Program-made: the position numbers and the translations under genes | The notes under the pieces: generated by a model | The model's input: only the letters and a program-made list of their open reading frames with translations | Databases searched by the model: none | Told to the model about the DNA's origin: nothing | From: Aquabacterium sp. | GTDB lineage: Bacteria; Pseudomonadota; Gammaproteobacteria; Burkholderiales; Burkholderiaceae_C | Direction of reading: 5' to 3' | Length of the DNA: 7,906 nt | Assembly (NCBI GenBank): GCA_030654555.1 | Contig: JAURXG010000675.1 | Coordinates: 1 to 7,906, forward strand | In this document: piece after piece, positions 6,290 through 7,906 of the stretch | Numbering within the stretch: the stretch's first letter is position 1 | Layout of the letters: each line of letters begins with the position of its first letter

Positions 6290-7039
6290 ATGAACGACGA
6301 CCAACTGCTGCGCTACTCGCGCCACATCCTGCTCGACGAGATCGGCATCGAAGGCCAGACGCGATTGCTGCAAAGCCACGCGCTGGTGATCGGCGCCGGC
6401 GGGCTGGGCTCGCCGGTCGCCTTGTACCTGGGCACGGCCGGGGTGGGCCGCCTGACCCTGGTCGACCACGACACGGTCGACCTGACCAATCTGCAGCGCC
6501 AGATCGCACACAACCTGTCGCGCGTGGGCAGCCCCAAGGCCGAGTCGGCGCGCTTGACCATCCACGCGATCAACCCCGACGTGCAGGTGCTGCCGGTCAC
6601 GCAGCGCGCCGATGCGGCCTGGCTGGATGCGGCGGTGCAGGGCGCCGACGTGGTGATCGACTGCAGCGACAACTTCGCCACCCGCCAGGCAGTCAACGCG
6701 GCCTGCGTGGCGCATCGCAAGCCGCTGGTGTCGGGCGCGGCGATCGGCTTCGACGGGCAGGTGTCGGTGTACGACAGCCGGCAGGCCGAGGCGCCTTGTT
6801 ACGCCTGCATCTTCCCGGCCGAGTCCACCTTCGAGGAGGTGCGCTGCTCGACGATGGGCGTGTTCGCGCCGCTGGTGGGCATCATCGGCACGGTGCAGGC
6901 GGCCGAGGCGCTGAAGCTGCTGATGGGCGTGGGCAGCTCGCTGGCCGGGCGCCTGCAGATGCTGGACGCCCGCACGATGGAGTGGACCGAGATCCGCATG
7001 GCCCGGCAGCCGGGCTGCGCGGTGTGCGGCGCGCGCTGA
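6290..7039 (+). CDS. moeB: MoeB/ThiF-family E1-like adenylyltransferase
   Basis: This 249-aa cytosolic enzyme adenylates the C-terminal Gly-Gly of a small sulfur carrier (MoaD in molybdopterin synthesis, or ThiS in thiamine synthesis) so that it can become a thiocarboxylate. Visible elements are the start MNDDQLLRYSRHILL, the nucleotide-binding GAGGLGSP (35-42), acidic Asp59 at the end of strand 2, NLQRQ with Arg70, Lys83 and CSDNFATR (125-132). The Zn site is CYAC (Cys170, Cys173) with CAVC (Cys243, Cys246). Cys186 in RCSTMG lies in the crossover-loop region. The length matches stand-alone E. coli MoeB (249 aa), and there is no rhodanese domain. Neither MoaD nor ThiS is encoded in the window, so MoeB versus ThiF cannot be decided by context. 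The ATG at 6290 was chosen because it begins the conserved N-terminus; an in-frame ATG at 6278 overlaps the -10-like hexamer. Confidence 0.92.
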   Translation: MNDDQLLRYSRHILLDEIGIEGQTRLLQSHALVIGAGGLGSPVALYLGTAGVGRLTLVDHDTVDLTNLQRQIAHNLSRVGSPKAESARLTIHAINPDVQVLPVTQRADAAWLDAAVQGADVVIDCSDNFATRQAVNAACVAHRKPLVSGAAIGFDGQVSVYDSRQAEAPCYACIFPAESTFEEVRCSTMGVFAPLVGIIGTVQAAEALKLLMGVGSSLAGRLQMLDARTMEWTEIRMARQPGCAVCGAR

Positions 7040-7060
7040 TCCGCGGCAGCGGTCAGCGCG
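7032..7060. terminator. Inverted repeat spanning both stop codons of the convergent moeB and SDR genes
   Basis: CGCGCTGA (7032-7039) and TCAGCGCG (7053-7060) are perfect 8-bp complements. The stem extends inwards by a T-G wobble and a C-G pair on the plus-strand transcript, leaving a 9-nt loop. The left arm ends with the moeB TGA, and the right arm holds the opposite gene's stop codon. TTTC follows on the plus strand, so it could act as a weak terminator for moeB; no T-run follows on the minus strand. With only 13 nt between the stop codons, no other terminator fits between the two genes. Confidence 0.45.
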
Positions 7061-7757
7061 TTTCGTCGGCCTGATCGGCCAGCGCCTGCAGCGCGTCGGA
7101 GTCGAGCACCTGCACGCCCTTGGCCGAGTCGGCCAGCGCCTCGACCAGCGCGGCGGCCACCGCGTCGGCGCGGATCGGCCGCAACTTGCGCGGGATCAGC
7201 CAGCCGATGGCCGGCATCAGCGCCTGGGCCAGACGCTCGCCGGGACGGCCGGCCTGGCCCAGCGCGGCGCGTTCGCCCAGCAGCAGCGACGGCCTGGCGA
7301 TCACCAGGTGGGGCAGCTTCAGCGCCGCCAGCGCCTGTTCCATCTCGCCCTTGATCCGGTTGTAGAACACCGCGGACTTCGGGTCGGCGCCCATCGCCGA
7401 CACCACGGCCAGGCGATTGGCGCCGGCGGCCTTGGCCGCGCGCGCAAAGGCCAGCACCGCCTCGAAATCCACCGCCCGGAACGCCGCTTGCGAGCCGGCC
7501 ACCTTGATGGTGGTGCCCAGGCAGCAGAAGGCCCAGTCGACCGGCGGCAGGGTGTCCGCGGGGCCAAGTGCCGCGTAGTCGACCACCCGGCCGTTGACGC
7601 CGCCGATCAGCCCGGGCACCTGGTCGGCGCGCCGCACCAGCGCCGTCACCGCACTGAAGCGCGGGTCGTGCACCAGCTGCGCCAGCAGGGCGCGGCCAAC
7701 CAGGCCGGTGCCGCCGGCCACGCAGGCGCGCACCGGTCGTCGGTGCGGCTTGCTCAT
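7053..7757 (-). CDS. NAD(P)-binding Rossmann-fold protein, atypical SDR (HTATIP2/YbjT-like)
   Basis: This 234-aa protein has a single Rossmann domain. AGGTGLVGRALL (14-25) is the dinucleotide-binding loop of the atypical/extended SDR kind. ALVRR (39-43) follows strand 2, and CCLGTTIKVAGS (78-89) follows strand 4. LAVVSAMGADP (116-126) carries Ser120, and YNRIKGEME carries the Tyr132-x3-Lys136 pair of SDR active sites. VIARPSLLLGER (151-162 by estimate) is the conserved Arg-Pro turn of NmrA/TIP30-like proteins. It is short, without the C-terminal substrate domain of sugar epimerases, so the reaction and substrate are unknown. The stop codon of the upstream gene is 6 nt before its ATG and no Shine-Dalgarno is seen, so the two are probably coupled in one operon. 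It converges on moeB with a 13-nt gap. Confidence 0.88.
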   Translation of the reverse strand: MSKPHRRPVRACVAGGTGLVGRALLAQLVHDPRFSAVTALVRRADQVPGLIGGVNGRVVDYAALGPADTLPPVDWAFCCLGTTIKVAGSQAAFRAVDFEAVLAFARAAKAAGANRLAVVSAMGADPKSAVFYNRIKGEMEQALAALKLPHLVIARPSLLLGERAALGQAGRPGERLAQALMPAIGWLIPRKLRPIRADAVAAALVEALADSAKGVQVLDSDALQALADQADETR

Positions 7758-7763
7758 GCCGAT

Positions 7764-7906
7764 CTAGCGCTTGGGCGGGTTGCTGCGGCCACCGGGACGG
7801 CCACCGCCGCCGCCGGTGCCACCACCGCCGCTGCGCGACGGCCCGCCGGACGAGCGGGCGCCGCCCAGTCCGGAGCCACCAGCCGGCCGGCCACCTCCGG
7901 CACTCG
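7764..7906 (-). CDS. C-terminal Gly/Arg-rich tail of a protein continuing past the window
   Basis: An open minus-strand frame enters from the right edge and ends at TAG (7764-7766), 6 nt before the SDR start codon. The visible 46 or so residues are almost all Gly, Arg, Ser and Pro (e.g. RSGGGGTGGGGGRPGG), ending RSNPPKR. Such disordered RGG-like tails are common at the end of RhlE-type DEAD-box RNA helicases and of some RNA-binding or pseudouridine-synthase proteins in Burkholderiales. The catalytic part is outside the window, so the identity is only a guess. The tight spacing and shared strand suggest an operon with the SDR gene. Confidence 0.6.
   Translation of the reverse strand, partial: SAGGGRPAGGSGLGGARSSGGPSRSGGGGTGGGGGRPGGRSNPPKR

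Noticed and set aside
4670..6715. A 681-codon open frame on the minus strand across ctpA, its terminator and moeB
   Set aside because: It is antisense to two proteins with intact catalytic motifs, runs through a clear terminator, and its translation is the His/Arg/Gln/Val/Ala-rich mixture expected from the opposite strand of high-GC genes. No domain is recognisable.

Overview
The window reads as ordinary chromosomal DNA of a high-GC betaproteobacterium. The best guess is Burkholderiales, perhaps the Rubrivivax/Leptothrix/Ideonella side. The grounds are the strong G/C bias at third codon positions, a Bug-type (TctC-like) periplasmic binding protein, and a ctpA followed by moeB. This placement is inference from gene content, not a database match. 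There is no sign of phage, insertion sequence, CRISPR array, tRNA or rRNA, and no coding region shows a frameshift.

Left block (1-3834, minus strand). Four genes run leftwards: a LOG-family nucleotide phosphoribohydrolase, an arginase, a Bug-type extracytoplasmic solute receptor with signal peptide, and an amidase-signature hydrolase cut by the window edge. The gaps are 3, 94 and 16 nt, so this is a likely operon. It could link capture of a small ligand outside the membrane with hydrolysis of C-N bonds inside. The substrate of the receptor and of the amidase cannot be read from the sequence.

Middle block (3902-7039, plus strand). A YigB-like HAD phosphatase diverges from the LOG gene across a 67-nt spacer. 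Next comes a membrane-anchored, PDZ-containing S41 C-terminal processing protease (CtpA), closed by a textbook intrinsic terminator. It is followed by a MoeB/ThiF-type E1-like adenylyltransferase.

Right block (7053-7906, minus strand). A short NAD(P)-binding atypical SDR protein converges on moeB. Upstream of it, 6 nt away, is the Gly/Arg-rich C-terminal tail of a protein that continues beyond the window.

No wholly new system is evident. The most interesting items are the LOG-arginase-Bug-amidase grouping; three genes (LOG, HAD, moeB) that lack a Shine-Dalgarno and instead carry a -10-like hexamer 6-9 nt before ATG, which suggests leaderless or near-leaderless transcripts; and an inverted repeat at the moeB/SDR junction that contains both stop codons.
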